Assembly: GCA_022072505.1 (NCBI GenBank)
Contig: JAJVHU010000037.1
Location: 89,716-153,715 of the forward strand
Direction of reading: 5' to 3'
DNA: 64,000 nucleotides
Source of the DNA: Phycisphaerae bacterium
GTDB lineage: Bacteria; Planctomycetota; Phycisphaerae; UBA1845
Below, one piece after another: positions 31,745 through 39,564 of the stretch. The position numbers were made by a program, and so were the translations under genes. The notes under the pieces are model-generated. The model was given only the letters and a program-made list of their open reading frames with translations, did no database searches and was not told where the DNA came from. The stretch's first letter is position 1; every line of letters begins with the position of its first letter.

Positions 31745-31908
31745 TGGCGCCGCACGGAACGCCCCCGCGTAGTGAGAAACGATTTCGACGTCGGATTTTC
31801 ATTGCCCGGATCGCGGAGTTCTGCTCCGCACCCCTTGCCCGAAGGCGGCTACGAAACCAGCCCTGACGATGTCCGCCCGCGGCAGGCCCCGGGAACCCGC
31901 GGCGCTGC

Positions 31909-32946
31909 TCAGCGGACCGCTTTCCAGCGCTTTGCGAAGATCAGCCCGGCCTCGAACAAGCCCCACATCGGGATCGCCAGCAGAATCTGGCTGACCACGT
32001 CGGGGGGCGTCAGCACCGCCGCGAGGATGAAGATGGCGAGGATGATGATCTTCCGGGAGCGTCCGAGTTGATCCGTCGTCACCAGCCCCGCCCACACCAG
32101 GAAGAACACGGCGATCGGAAGCTGAAACGCCAGTCCGAACGCCAGCATCAGCATCAGCACGAACGACGTGTAAAAGTCCACCGAGAACTGAGACGAGATG
32201 CGCCCGTCGCTTGAGCCGGGGGACAATTGCGCCGTCAGCGTCTTGCCCCCGACGCGCACACACAGCCTCCCGGTCTGAGGATTCAGCCAGATGTCCCCCG
32301 GTTTCGGCGCCGGCGGATCCTGCGACAGGATCGGGATGTTCAGGGGGTTCGCCGCCGCCGAAGCGGGGCTCTCGACGCCCTCGTCGCCGGTCGTCTGCGG
32401 ATCGCCGATCAAAAGCCGCTGAATCCCGGTCAAGCCTTCAAACTCGACGGCGAAACTCTCGTTGAACGTGACGAAAAAGTTCAGGACGATCGGCAGCACG
32501 ATCCAGTACACGAACCCGACGCCCAGCGCAAAAAGCCCGATCGACACCGGCAGGAAGCGCCGCACAAAGCGCTGCTCCTTCGGATACAGACCGGACGCGA
32601 CGAATTGCCAGATCTGCACCAGCACCCAGGGCATCGCCAGGATCAGCCCGCTGAGGAGCCCCAGTTTCATGTACACGCTGAAGGTGGAAGCCGGGGACAG
32701 GGAGACCAGCTGCGAGGGCAGGTGATGCCGCATCAGGACGGCGATCAACGGCTGGCACAGCAGGCTCATCAGCGACTTGGCGAAGATCAGCCCCAGCACG
32801 GCGCCCGCGACCACGCCGACCAGCGACAGGATCAGGCGGATGCGCAGCTCCTCCAGGTGGTCTCCGAAGGACATGCGGGTGGCTTCCATGTATCCCGGGT
32901 CGCCCGGTTCGGCGGACGCGGCGCGGTTATGAGGATCGTTGGACAT
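31909..32946 (-). CDS. tatC: Sec-independent protein translocase TatC with a long extracytoplasmic insertion
   Basis: TatC is the receptor and core of the twin-arginine translocase. This 345-residue version has the canonical start SFGDHLEELRIRLILSLVGV, helix 2 with AMPWVLVQIWQFVASGLYPKE, helix 3 (about 131-158), a helix pair after residue 255 and the C-terminal AAVLTPPDVVSQILLAIPMW. Compared with the usual 240-260 residues it carries about 88 extra residues (roughly 165-252, DNA 32190-32454) between helices 3 and 4, outside the membrane. The insertion includes an IWLNPQTGRLCVRVGGK beta-hairpin-like stretch. The start at 32946 is the most consistent ATG. No tatA/tatB is nearby. Confidence 0.94.
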   Translation of the reverse strand: MSNDPHNRAASAEPGDPGYMEATRMSFGDHLEELRIRLILSLVGVVAGAVLGLIFAKSLMSLLCQPLIAVLMRHHLPSQLVSLSPASTFSVYMKLGLLSGLILAMPWVLVQIWQFVASGLYPKEQRFVRRFLPVSIGLFALGVGFVYWIVLPIVLNFFVTFNESFAVEFEGLTGIQRLLIGDPQTTGDEGVESPASAAANPLNIPILSQDPPAPKPGDIWLNPQTGRLCVRVGGKTLTAQLSPGSSDGRISSQFSVDFYTSFVLMLMLAFGLAFQLPIAVFFLVWAGLVTTDQLGRSRKIIILAIFILAAVLTPPDVVSQILLAIPMWGLFEAGLIFAKRWKAVR

Positions 32947-33192
32947 TCGGGCGGATTCTATCGGACCGGCGTTCCACGGGATAATCCAGACCGTCCCCCC
33001 CGGGCGACGGTGGCGGAGGCGGGGCGCGTCGAGCGACGTCCGGGATTGAGCGCCGTTCAAAAGAAACCTTAGCGCCGGCTTAATCAACCGAATTGGCGCG
33101 GCGCAAAATTGACGGGAGAATCCGCGGCGTTGGAAAGGGAAGGCGGTCGTGAACGGAAGAACCTTCGCCCCCTCCCGTGCGGAATGCGGAGC

Positions 33193-33915
33193 ATGACTCC
33201 CCCTCGATCCATCCTGATCGTCGAAGACCAGAAAGACCTGGCGGACATGCTCACGCGCAGCCTCGAGCGGGAGGGGTTTGCGTGCCGCACCGTGCGGGAC
33301 GGGCGTGCGGCGCTGGCCGAGGCGGAGCGGCAGCCCCCGGACATCATCCTGCTCGACCGGATGCTGCCCGTCCTTTCCGGCGACGAGGCGGCGCGGCGGC
33401 TGCGGGCCAGCCACCGCACGGCACGCGTTCCGATCATCATGCTCACGGCCAAGGGGGAGGAGCTGGATCAGATCGTCGGGCTGTCGCTGGGAGCGGATGA
33501 CTACGTCACGAAGCCCTTCTCGATGCAGGTGCTGATTGCGCGGATCAATGCGATCCTGCGCCGGGCGGACGCGGGCCCGGCGTCATCGGGCGAAGTCTTC
33601 ACCCAGGGTCCGGTCGTGCTCGACGTTGCCCGTCACGAAGTCACGGTGGACGGACTCCCGGTCGTCCTGACCGCGACGGAGTTCCGCCTGATGCGGGCAT
33701 TGATGGCCTCGGGGGGGCGGGTATTAAGCCGCGACAACCTGATCGACAAGGCCTTGGGCAGCGGGGTCGTGGTGAATGATCGGACGATCGACGTTCACAT
33801 CACGGCGCTGAGGAAGAAGCTCGCCGGAGTCGCGGGAGGCGCCGCTGCACGCTGGGTCCAGACCGTCCGCGGCGTGGGTTACACTTATCGACAACCGGAG
33901 GAGAAGGCGGTCTAA
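33193..33915 (+). CDS. OmpR/PhoB-type response regulator
   Basis: This 240-residue two-domain regulator has a receiver with acidic pair E11-D12, phosphoacceptor D55 (IILLDRMLP), T85 (IIMLTAKG) and K107 (VTKPFS). It also has a winged-helix DNA-binding domain of the Trans_reg_C type (VVLTATEFRLMRAL...RVLSRDNLIDKAL... DRTIDVHITALRKKL...VQTVRGVGYTY). All phosphotransfer residues are intact. No histidine kinase lies within the window, so it is an orphan here. Start codons at 33184 and 33193 are both possible. The gene is divergent from tatC. A small hairpin overlaps its stop codon. Confidence 0.93.
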   Translation: MTPPRSILIVEDQKDLADMLTRSLEREGFACRTVRDGRAALAEAERQPPDIILLDRMLPVLSGDEAARRLRASHRTARVPIIMLTAKGEELDQIVGLSLGADDYVTKPFSMQVLIARINAILRRADAGPASSGEVFTQGPVVLDVARHEVTVDGLPVVLTATEFRLMRALMASGGRVLSRDNLIDKALGSGVVVNDRTIDVHITALRKKLAGVAGGAAARWVQTVRGVGYTYRQPEEKAV

Positions 33916-33923
33916 CCGCCTTT
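33904..33923 (+). terminator. Small hairpin at the end of the response-regulator gene
   Basis: AAGGCGGT pairs with ACCGCCTT across a three-base loop containing the TAA stop, followed by one more T. It is short, so termination is only a possibility. Confidence 0.35.
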
Positions 33924-33958
33924 GAACCGCCCGTCGCTCAACGACGCGCTCGTCGGGG

Positions 33959-33987
33959 TTATGATTTCCCCTTCATTCCGTTATAAT
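33959..33987 (+). promoter_or_regulatory. Promoter-like sequence before the TPR lipoprotein gene
   Basis: A consensus TATAAT (33982-33987) is preceded, after 17 bases, by TTATGA, a weak -35. The predicted leader to the ATG at 34147 is about 150 nt. Confidence 0.45.
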
Positions 33988-34146
33988 GCTCCCGTCCACA
34001 CTGGGGGAGGACATCGGATTCCGTTTCGCGCGGGGGGAACGCGAGGCGGATTCCTCAAGAACCGCAACGTTATTCGCATTCAGGTTCGGCGCAACCCGGG
34101 GTTCGCACGAGCCGGTGCGCGTTCCTCGTACACAGGAGCAAGGGGC

Positions 34147-34875
34147 ATGAGAAGATTCCGGATTCTGCTTGCGACGACGCCGCTTTGCGCGGCGCTTTTG
34201 ATCGGCTGCGAGCGCGGCGGCGGCGCGCCCGAGGATGGGAAGCCGTCCGCGACGGCGACGACGGTTTCAACCGCTTCCGGAGCCAGTCCGATCGAGGACT
34301 ACCGGAAGGAGCGCATGAAGGAGGCGATGCGCGGTCTGCGCTACGAGAAGGGCTACGTCGAACTCGACCTGGAGCAGGCGCCCGCGATCGCCGAGGAGGT
34401 TCGCGGTGAGACGTATGAGGGCTTGCTGAGCAAGGGGCGGACGGAGCTGGACGGCGGGCTTTCGGTGGAAGCGATCGGCACGTTCACCCGGGCGGTCATT
34501 CACAACCCGGAACTTGCCCCCGCTTACGAAGCGCTGGGCGACGCCTTGATCACGAAGGGGCGCGTCAACGAGTCGCAGGCCGCTTACACGTCGGCGATGG
34601 GCGTCGCGGATGATTCCGCGGAGCTGCGGTTCAAGGTTGCGCAGAACATTCAACGTGGCGGCGACCTGGACAGTCAGATCGCGGCTTACGGACGGGTGCT
34701 CGACCTGGATCCGAATCACGCGGAGGCGCATTCGCGCATTGCGATCGCGTACTACTACAAAGAGGAGTACGCGGCGGCGTGGACGCACACGCATGAGGCC
34801 GAGCGCCTCGGCGGCGTGGTTCCGCCGCAGTTCCGCGGGATGTTGAGCGCGAAACTGGCGGAACCGGCGAACTGA
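34147..34875 (+). CDS. TPR-containing lipoprotein
   Basis: This 242-residue protein has an N-terminal signal ending in ALLIGC (lipobox), so it is probably lipid-anchored. An Ala/Thr/Ser linker follows, then an acidic helical segment and at least three TPR units (about 100-215). Examples are YEGLLSKGRTELDGGLSVEA, LAPAYEALGDALITKGRVNES and LDLDPNHAEAHSRIAIAYYY. TPR proteins of this kind act as periplasmic scaffolds; no partner can be named. AGGAG precedes the ATG at usable distance. The frame is open from 33922, but that segment lies across the promoter region and is unlikely to be coding. Confidence 0.82.
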   Translation: MRRFRILLATTPLCAALLIGCERGGGAPEDGKPSATATTVSTASGASPIEDYRKERMKEAMRGLRYEKGYVELDLEQAPAIAEEVRGETYEGLLSKGRTELDGGLSVEAIGTFTRAVIHNPELAPAYEALGDALITKGRVNESQAAYTSAMGVADDSAELRFKVAQNIQRGGDLDSQIAAYGRVLDLDPNHAEAHSRIAIAYYYKEEYAAAWTHTHEAERLGGVVPPQFRGMLSAKLAEPAN

Positions 34876-35027
34876 GCGGAACGGCGTGCAACGTCGGGTC
34901 GGGCCCGCGTGCGGCGGGTGTAACTTCGGAAACTGAAACATCAAGGCGCGTCCGAAAGCGACGCGATATTTGCGGGGCCGGCGCGATCGGCGAAACCGGA
35001 TCGGCGCGACCCGCGGGGAGAACACGA

Positions 35028-36821
35028 ATGCGAAGATCGACGAGCATGATGAGCCGGAGCGTCCGGCTGGCGGCGGCGGTGGCGGCCCTTTCCGGGTGGG
35101 CGTCGGCGCAGGTGGACATCGGTCCGCAGGTTCGGATCGACGTGGCCGGCGGGACGTTCGCGGCGAATGAGACGACGATGGCGGCGTCGGACGGGAACCC
35201 GCTCGAGATCGTCGGCGCGTGGAACGACTGGCGACGCAGCGGCGGCAACGAGGTCATCAACATGGGCGTCGCGCTGACGCTCAACGGCGGCGTGTCGTGG
35301 ACGGATTTCCTGGTCCGTCCTCCGCAGGCCAACCAGTCCGGCGTCGAGGGCGACCCGATGACGGCGGCGGATCCGCGCACCGGCTACCTCTGGGTGGGGG
35401 CGATTTCGTTCGCCGGCAACGGCGGCATCTACGTCGCCCGCAAGGCGCCGGGGGCGCCGAACTTCGAGGCGTCGGTGATGGCCCGGACGACGGGCGGCGC
35501 GGACAAGTGCTGGATGGCGGCGGGTCGCGCGCATGACAACCCGAACGCGACGCGCGTCTACATCGCCTACAACGAAGGCGTCATCACCTCGACCGACATG
35601 GGGCAGACGTGGGGGGCGCCGCGCAGTCTGGGCAGCGGCATCGGCTTCCTTCCTCGCGTCGGGCCCAACGGCGAGCTTTACGTGGCGTACTGGGACTTCG
35701 GAAACGGGGTGCTGATGCGGCGCAGCCTCGACGGCGGAAACACGTTCACGAACGCGATCCGCATCGCCACCCGCCTGGACACCTGGGGAACGCAGGACGG
35801 CTCGCGTTTTCCGGGCAACATGCGCGTGCCGCCGATGAACTACATCGCGGTCGATCCCAACGACGGGACGCTCTACTGCATCTACTTCGACACCACGAAC
35901 CGCCAGAACAACAACTACAACGTGGATCTGTACTTCTGCCGGTCCACCGATCGCGGCGACACCTGGACCACGCCGCGCGTCATCAACGGCGACGGCAACC
36001 CGCCGGGCGATCAGTTCTGGCCGTGGTTCGAGGTGGACGCCGAGGGACGCCTGCACCTGACGTTCTTCGACTCGCGGCACACGAATCAGAACGACAACGT
36101 CACCAACGGCATGTTCGACAACTACTACGCGATCAGCGAGGACCGGGGAGATTCCTGGATCGAGTTCCGCCTGACGCCGAATTCGTGGAACTGCAACAAC
36201 GACGGATTGAACCGCGGTCAGCAGTTCATCGGGGACTACAACGGCCTGGCGGTGGCGGGCGACGTCGTCTACCCGTGCTACCTGTCCTCGCAGAACGGCG
36301 ATCCGGACATCTTCACCAACCTCATCACGGTGGGCGGTGAACCGGAACCCGGCGCCTGCTGCTTCGGCGACGGAAGCTGCGCGGACCTGCTCCGGGAAGA
36401 TTGCGCCGCGCAAGGCGGAACGTGGCGCTTCGGAACGAACTGCGGCGCGTTCTCCTGCCCGCAGCCGGGCGCCTGCTGCCTGAACGACGAGGACTGCGAG
36501 AGCCTCATCGAGTCGCAGTGCCTGTCGTCCGGGGGAACCTTCCTCGGGGAAGGCGCGGACTGCCGCCACGCGTGCCCGTGCGACGCGATCAAGAAGTTCC
36601 GCGCCCGGTGCAAGGACAACGGCGAGATCGTGGCGAAAGTCGTCTACCGCGACAACAGTCACGACGGCGAGTTCGTGACGATTTCCGTCGACTCGCAGAA
36701 CTTCAACGTCATCGTGCTCAACGGCAAGGCGAAACTTTTTGCCTGCTGCTTTGCCGGCGGACACACGGTCCAGCTTGTTGAGCCGGGTTGCTTCGACCCG
36801 ATCAACGTCGGCTGTCCGTAG
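35028..36821 (+). CDS. Secreted Asp-box (sialidase-like propeller) protein with GACC cysteine modules
   Basis: This 597-residue secreted protein has a signal peptide (cleavage after ASAQ, near 28). A beta-propeller with several Asp-box/BNR motifs follows (TSTDMGQTW, RSLDGGNTF, STDRGDTW, SEDRGDSW). Next come two cysteine modules of about 38 residues at 438-516, each starting GACC and containing a Cys...GG(T/F)...C pattern. A cysteine-bounded C-terminal module (about 516-597) resembles the ends of two other secreted proteins here. The sialidase catalytic arginines and nucleophile are not evident, so a binding role is more likely than hydrolysis. GGGGAG precedes the ATG. A stable hairpin follows the stop. 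Confidence 0.85.
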   Translation: MRRSTSMMSRSVRLAAAVAALSGWASAQVDIGPQVRIDVAGGTFAANETTMAASDGNPLEIVGAWNDWRRSGGNEVINMGVALTLNGGVSWTDFLVRPPQANQSGVEGDPMTAADPRTGYLWVGAISFAGNGGIYVARKAPGAPNFEASVMARTTGGADKCWMAAGRAHDNPNATRVYIAYNEGVITSTDMGQTWGAPRSLGSGIGFLPRVGPNGELYVAYWDFGNGVLMRRSLDGGNTFTNAIRIATRLDTWGTQDGSRFPGNMRVPPMNYIAVDPNDGTLYCIYFDTTNRQNNNYNVDLYFCRSTDRGDTWTTPRVINGDGNPPGDQFWPWFEVDAEGRLHLTFFDSRHTNQNDNVTNGMFDNYYAISEDRGDSWIEFRLTPNSWNCNNDGLNRGQQFIGDYNGLAVAGDVVYPCYLSSQNGDPDIFTNLITVGGEPEPGACCFGDGSCADLLREDCAAQGGTWRFGTNCGAFSCPQPGACCLNDEDCESLIESQCLSSGGTFLGEGADCRHACPCDAIKKFRARCKDNGEIVAKVVYRDNSHDGEFVTISVDSQNFNVIVLNGKAKLFACCFAGGHTVQLVEPGCFDPINVGCP

Positions 36822-36855
36822 CGCCTTGATCTTGATGGGGGCGACGAAGTTGACG

Positions 36856-36887
36856 GGCGGCCGGGTTGCTCACGCAGCCCGGCCGCC
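36856..36887 (+). terminator. Stem-loop terminator after the Asp-box protein gene
   Basis: GGCGGCCGGG pairs with CCCGGCCGCC; the inner bases TTGC/GCAG extend the stem by up to four pairs around a TCAC loop. It lies 35 nt after the stop and is followed by only GTTCT. Confidence 0.65.
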
Positions 36888-37088
36888 GTTCTACGTCTGT
36901 CGCGCCTGTTTGATCGCCCGGGGGATGCAAACTCCCCCGCCGAACCGGACGAATACGAGGGGGGGTGTGAAACGCAAGGGGAGCGACGCGGGGTGCAATG
37001 CGCTCCCGGCTTCCTCGCGTTGCCGGCTTCCTCTTCGGTTCGAGCGATGCAGCCGTGGCGCCCGTTCCTTCCTCGTTCCGGGCGGCGT

Positions 37089-37116
37089 TTGACTTGCAGG
37101 ACCGCCCACCTAGACT
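37089..37116 (+). promoter_or_regulatory. Promoter-like sequence before the STAS / anti-sigma pair
   Basis: TTGACT (37089-37094), a 16-base spacer and TAGACT (37111-37116). The predicted leader to the ATG at 37258 is about 135 nt. Confidence 0.55.
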
Positions 37117-37257
37117 TAGCCGATAAGGCGCTGGTGCGCGCGACGGCGGGCGGCGCGGCAGTCGGCGAGGCGACCGGAATCAGGGCGATGGCATCGCCCG
37201 GTCCGGGACCGCGACCCGGTCGGGACAGGACGGCTACTTCTCAGGATACGGCGACGG

Positions 37258-37617
37258 ATGTCGGAACAGCGATCGCACATCATGATCCGCAGGGCGGACG
37301 GCGTGTTCGTCGTGGACTTTGCCGACCGCAAGATCCTCGACGAACTGGTCATCAGCGAGATTTCGGAGGAGCTGACGGCGTTGATCAGCCAGCACTCGGG
37401 CATCCGCCTTCTGCTGAACTTCGAGCACGTCGAGCACATGACCAGCGCCGCCCTCGGAATGCTGATCACCTTGCGTCAGAAGGTGCAGGAGGCGGGGGGG
37501 ACGCTCAAGCTCGCCGGGATCATTCCGCAGATTTACGAGGTCTTCAAGATCACGCGGCTCAACCACGTGTTCGAGATTCATGACAATCAGAGCGGGGCGC
37601 TGGCCGCGTTCGGCTGA
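37258..37617 (+). CDS. STAS-domain anti-sigma factor antagonist (SpoIIAA/RsbV type)
   Basis: This 119-residue single STAS domain has GVFVVDFADRKILDELVISE, LLLNFEHVEHMTSAALGMLI and TLKLAGIIPQIYEVFKITRL. The conserved phosphorylatable Ser is S63 in MTSAALG. Such proteins bind a kinase/anti-sigma factor when unphosphorylated and thereby release a sigma factor or other target. The next gene encodes exactly such an RsbW-like ATPase, starting within 46 nt, so the pair forms a partner-switching module. Neither an alternative sigma factor nor a PP2C phosphatase is encoded nearby. Confidence 0.93.
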   Translation: MSEQRSHIMIRRADGVFVVDFADRKILDELVISEISEELTALISQHSGIRLLLNFEHVEHMTSAALGMLITLRQKVQEAGGTLKLAGIIPQIYEVFKITRLNHVFEIHDNQSGALAAFG

Positions 37618-37662
37618 TCCGCCGTGGCGCGCCCGTCCGCTGGTCGTACGCGACGAACCCGC

Positions 37663-38103
37663 ATGACCCACCCGGTGGATCCCGACAACGAGAGCACCTA
37701 CGCCGCCGTCGAGTTTCCCAGCAGCCTCGAAGAGGCGAAGAAGCCCGAGGCTGACATCCTGCGCGAGCTGCGCCGCTGCGGCTACGACAACGACGTCATC
37801 TTCGCCATCAAGCTCACGCTTGAGGAGTCGCTGACCAACGCCGTCAAGCACGGCAACCGCTGCGACCCGACGAAGCGCGTCGCCGTCCGTTACGCGATCA
37901 CGCCGGAAAAAGCCTGCTTCATCATCCGTGACGAGGGTCCGGGGTTTGATCCGGACCAGATCCCGGACCCGACCACGCCGGATCGCATCGCCGTCCCGAG
38001 CGGTCGCGGAATCCTCCTGATGCGCGCCTACATGGACCGCGTCGAGTTCCGCGACAACGGCCGCGAGGTCTTCTTCATGAAGCGCCGCGAGTGCTGCCGG
38101 TAG
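37663..38103 (+). CDS. Anti-sigma factor / serine kinase (RsbW-like GHKL ATPase)
   Basis: This protein of about 146 residues has a HATPase_c fold of the RsbW/SpoIIAB type. The N box is in LTLEESLTNAVKHGN, the G1 box is DEGPGFD, and the G2 box is in PSGRGILLMRAYMDRVEF. In this family it phosphorylates the STAS partner and sequesters a sigma factor. Two starts are possible: GTG 37624, seven bases after the STAS stop, and ATG 37663. The ATG fits the domain edge; the GTG would allow tighter coupling. The target sigma factor is not in the window. Confidence 0.92.
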   Translation: MTHPVDPDNESTYAAVEFPSSLEEAKKPEADILRELRRCGYDNDVIFAIKLTLEESLTNAVKHGNRCDPTKRVAVRYAITPEKACFIIRDEGPGFDPDQIPDPTTPDRIAVPSGRGILLMRAYMDRVEFRDNGREVFFMKRRECCR

Positions 38104-38521
38104 GTCCGCCCCGGGCCGTCGGACCGCCTTCGGGTACACCTTGCTTTCCGCCATCTGTGATCCGTGACTGCCGTCTGCGGACTGTGGCCTTGCTCGCATC
38201 GGTGTGAGCGCAGTCTCAGACCCCGAGCCTCCTGTAGCGCAAACCTCGATCTGAATACCTGCCTGACGACGCAGGGGCGGCGGGTCGATGTTTTTTCGCT
38301 GCAATAAAATGATGCGTGCTTTATCTTGGCGGGCGGTCCAAAGCTGGCACATGCCTTGCCTTAGTCCGAGCGTCTTTCGCGGCAGTCCTCGACTTCACGC
38401 GCGGGCGTGGGCCGGTGGTGGGATCTTGCGATCAGAGGTCGTCCCGGGTTCGGGCGCATCGTCAGGGAGGTCTTGACGAAGCGGAGATTCCTCACGGTGG
38501 AATCGGAAAGGAGTATTGAAG
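38104..38521 (+). other. 418-nt intergenic region with sigma-54 promoter
   Basis: No coding frame is supported. It contains an AT-rich patch (38289-38332), unusual for this DNA, directly followed by a -24/-12 sigma-54 site at 38345-38361. A leader of about 150 nt to the next gene completes it. Confidence 0.6.
38345..38361 (+). promoter_or_regulatory. Sigma-54 (RpoN) -24/-12 promoter
   Basis: TGGCAC-N5-TTGCC: the GG and GC dinucleotides are exactly 12 bases apart, as sigma-54 requires. The AT-rich tract just upstream would suit bending or activator loading. It is predicted to drive the secreted repeat-linker protein starting at 38522. Such a promoter needs an enhancer-binding activator, and none is encoded in the window. 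Confidence 0.65.
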
Positions 38522-39409
38522 ATGGGAGTGGACCGGTTGAGGGATGATCGCCTGAGGATGAACCGCTGGGTCGGGGGATTGTCGATCCTGGCGGCGGGCT
38601 TGATGCTGGGGATGGCTAACGACGCCAAGGCCCAGCGCGTCCAGATCGAATGCCGCGGGTTCGGCACGAACGACGACGGAACGACGTTTGAGGCCGGCAG
38701 TGAGTACGAACATCGTCCGGGCGACCGCACGCGGTTCGACCTGCTGCTGTGCGGCGTGACGCCGGGGGCGGATTACTTCATCTGCTTCTCGGCGGACAAT
38801 TGCGACTTCGTGATTACCGCTCGGGGGAGCAGCAACGGGCAGATCTTTGTGCGTTACCGCACGGACGACGGGAATTTCCCGCCGGACTTCCCGTTCCTGG
38901 CATCGGGAGACGTTCTCTATGTGAATGACCAGGCCGTGGCCGTCTACACCAACGGCGAGAACAACTTCAACTGCAACAGCAACGGCAACGGGAACGAGAA
39001 CGGCAACGGGAACGAGAACGGCAACGGCAACGAGAACGGCAACGGGAACGAGAACGGTAACGGGAATGAGAACGGAAACGGGAACGAGAACGGCAACGGG
39101 AACGGGAATGAGAACGGGAACGGCGGCGGCGGTCAGGGTTGCCAGGGTGCAACCAAGGCCAAGTACGCTCAGCGCGGCGACCCGGACAAGGTCAAGGGTA
39201 AGCTCAAGGGTTATGACGCCGGCGCGACTTACATGGTGTCCCTGATCAACTCGGGCGGCACGGTTGTTGGCACGCAGAGCCTCACGACCGGCAGTGACGG
39301 TCGCGCGAAGTTCACGTTCAGCGGCGTGACGTGCTCGGGGGCTCCGCACACGGTCAGCAATGACACGTGCGGTCAGGTCTCGGCGGTCACCCGCGTCTGC
39401 GGCGGCTGA
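38522..39409 (+). CDS. Secreted protein with Asn-Gly-Glu repeat linker and C-terminal cysteine module
   Basis: This 295-residue protein has AAAGGAG eight bases before its ATG. A signal peptide (about 14-38, ends AKAQ) is followed by a domain of about 110 residues with six cysteines and no family I recognise. A linker built from seven NGNGNE units follows (DNA 38981-39112), then a Gly patch and a C-terminal module of about 90 residues starting at C-Q-G. That module resembles the C-termini of the proteins at 35028 and 53871. The arrangement of globular head, flexible hydrophilic spacer and shared tail suggests a surface-displayed protein whose tail serves anchoring or sorting. It is the only gene here behind a sigma-54 site, and a terminator follows it. 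Confidence 0.82.
   Translation: MGVDRLRDDRLRMNRWVGGLSILAAGLMLGMANDAKAQRVQIECRGFGTNDDGTTFEAGSEYEHRPGDRTRFDLLLCGVTPGADYFICFSADNCDFVITARGSSNGQIFVRYRTDDGNFPPDFPFLASGDVLYVNDQAVAVYTNGENNFNCNSNGNGNENGNGNENGNGNENGNGNENGNGNENGNGNENGNGNGNENGNGGGGQGCQGATKAKYAQRGDPDKVKGKLKGYDAGATYMVSLINSGGTVVGTQSLTTGSDGRAKFTFSGVTCSGAPHTVSNDTCGQVSAVTRVCGG
38981..39112 (+). repeat. In-frame 18-bp tandem repeat encoding NGNGNE
   Basis: Seven units of an 18-base motif (AACGGCAACGGGAACGAG and close variants). The last unit carries one extra six-base step. The changes are almost all at third codon positions, so the amino-acid repeat is under constraint or recent. Confidence 0.92.
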
Positions 39410-39466
39410 TCCACGACCGAGGGCAAGTGAGCATCGGAGGCGGTCTCCGATGAGAACGTAACGACC

Positions 39467-39505
39467 GCGTGACCCGCCGCCCGCGCAACGAGCGGCGGGT
39501 CACGC
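39467..39505 (+). terminator. Stem-loop terminator after the repeat-linker protein gene
   Basis: A perfect 14-base stem (GCGTGACCCGCCGC with its complement) and an 11-base loop lie about 60 nt after the stop, followed by CCCTTTC. It separates the secreted-protein gene from the glycosyltransferase gene. Confidence 0.75.
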
Positions 39506-39564
39506 CCTTTCAAAGCCCCGTGCTCCCGGCCGTTCATAAGCGGCCTTCGACGGAAGAGGGGAAC

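Larger units (their letters stand above)
36822..37257 (+). other. 436-nt intergenic region
   Basis: It holds the terminator hairpin of the Asp-box gene (36856-36887) and a promoter-like pair (37089-37116) about 140 nt before the STAS gene. The part between them shows no frame with family features and no further repeat. Confidence 0.6.

Noticed and set aside
35028..36821. Active sialidase
   Set aside because: Asp-box motifs are present, but the arginine triad and Tyr/Glu nucleophile pair are not evident.
38981..39112. CRISPR-like regular repeats
   Set aside because: The 18-base units are contiguous without spacers and encode a hexapeptide repeat in frame.
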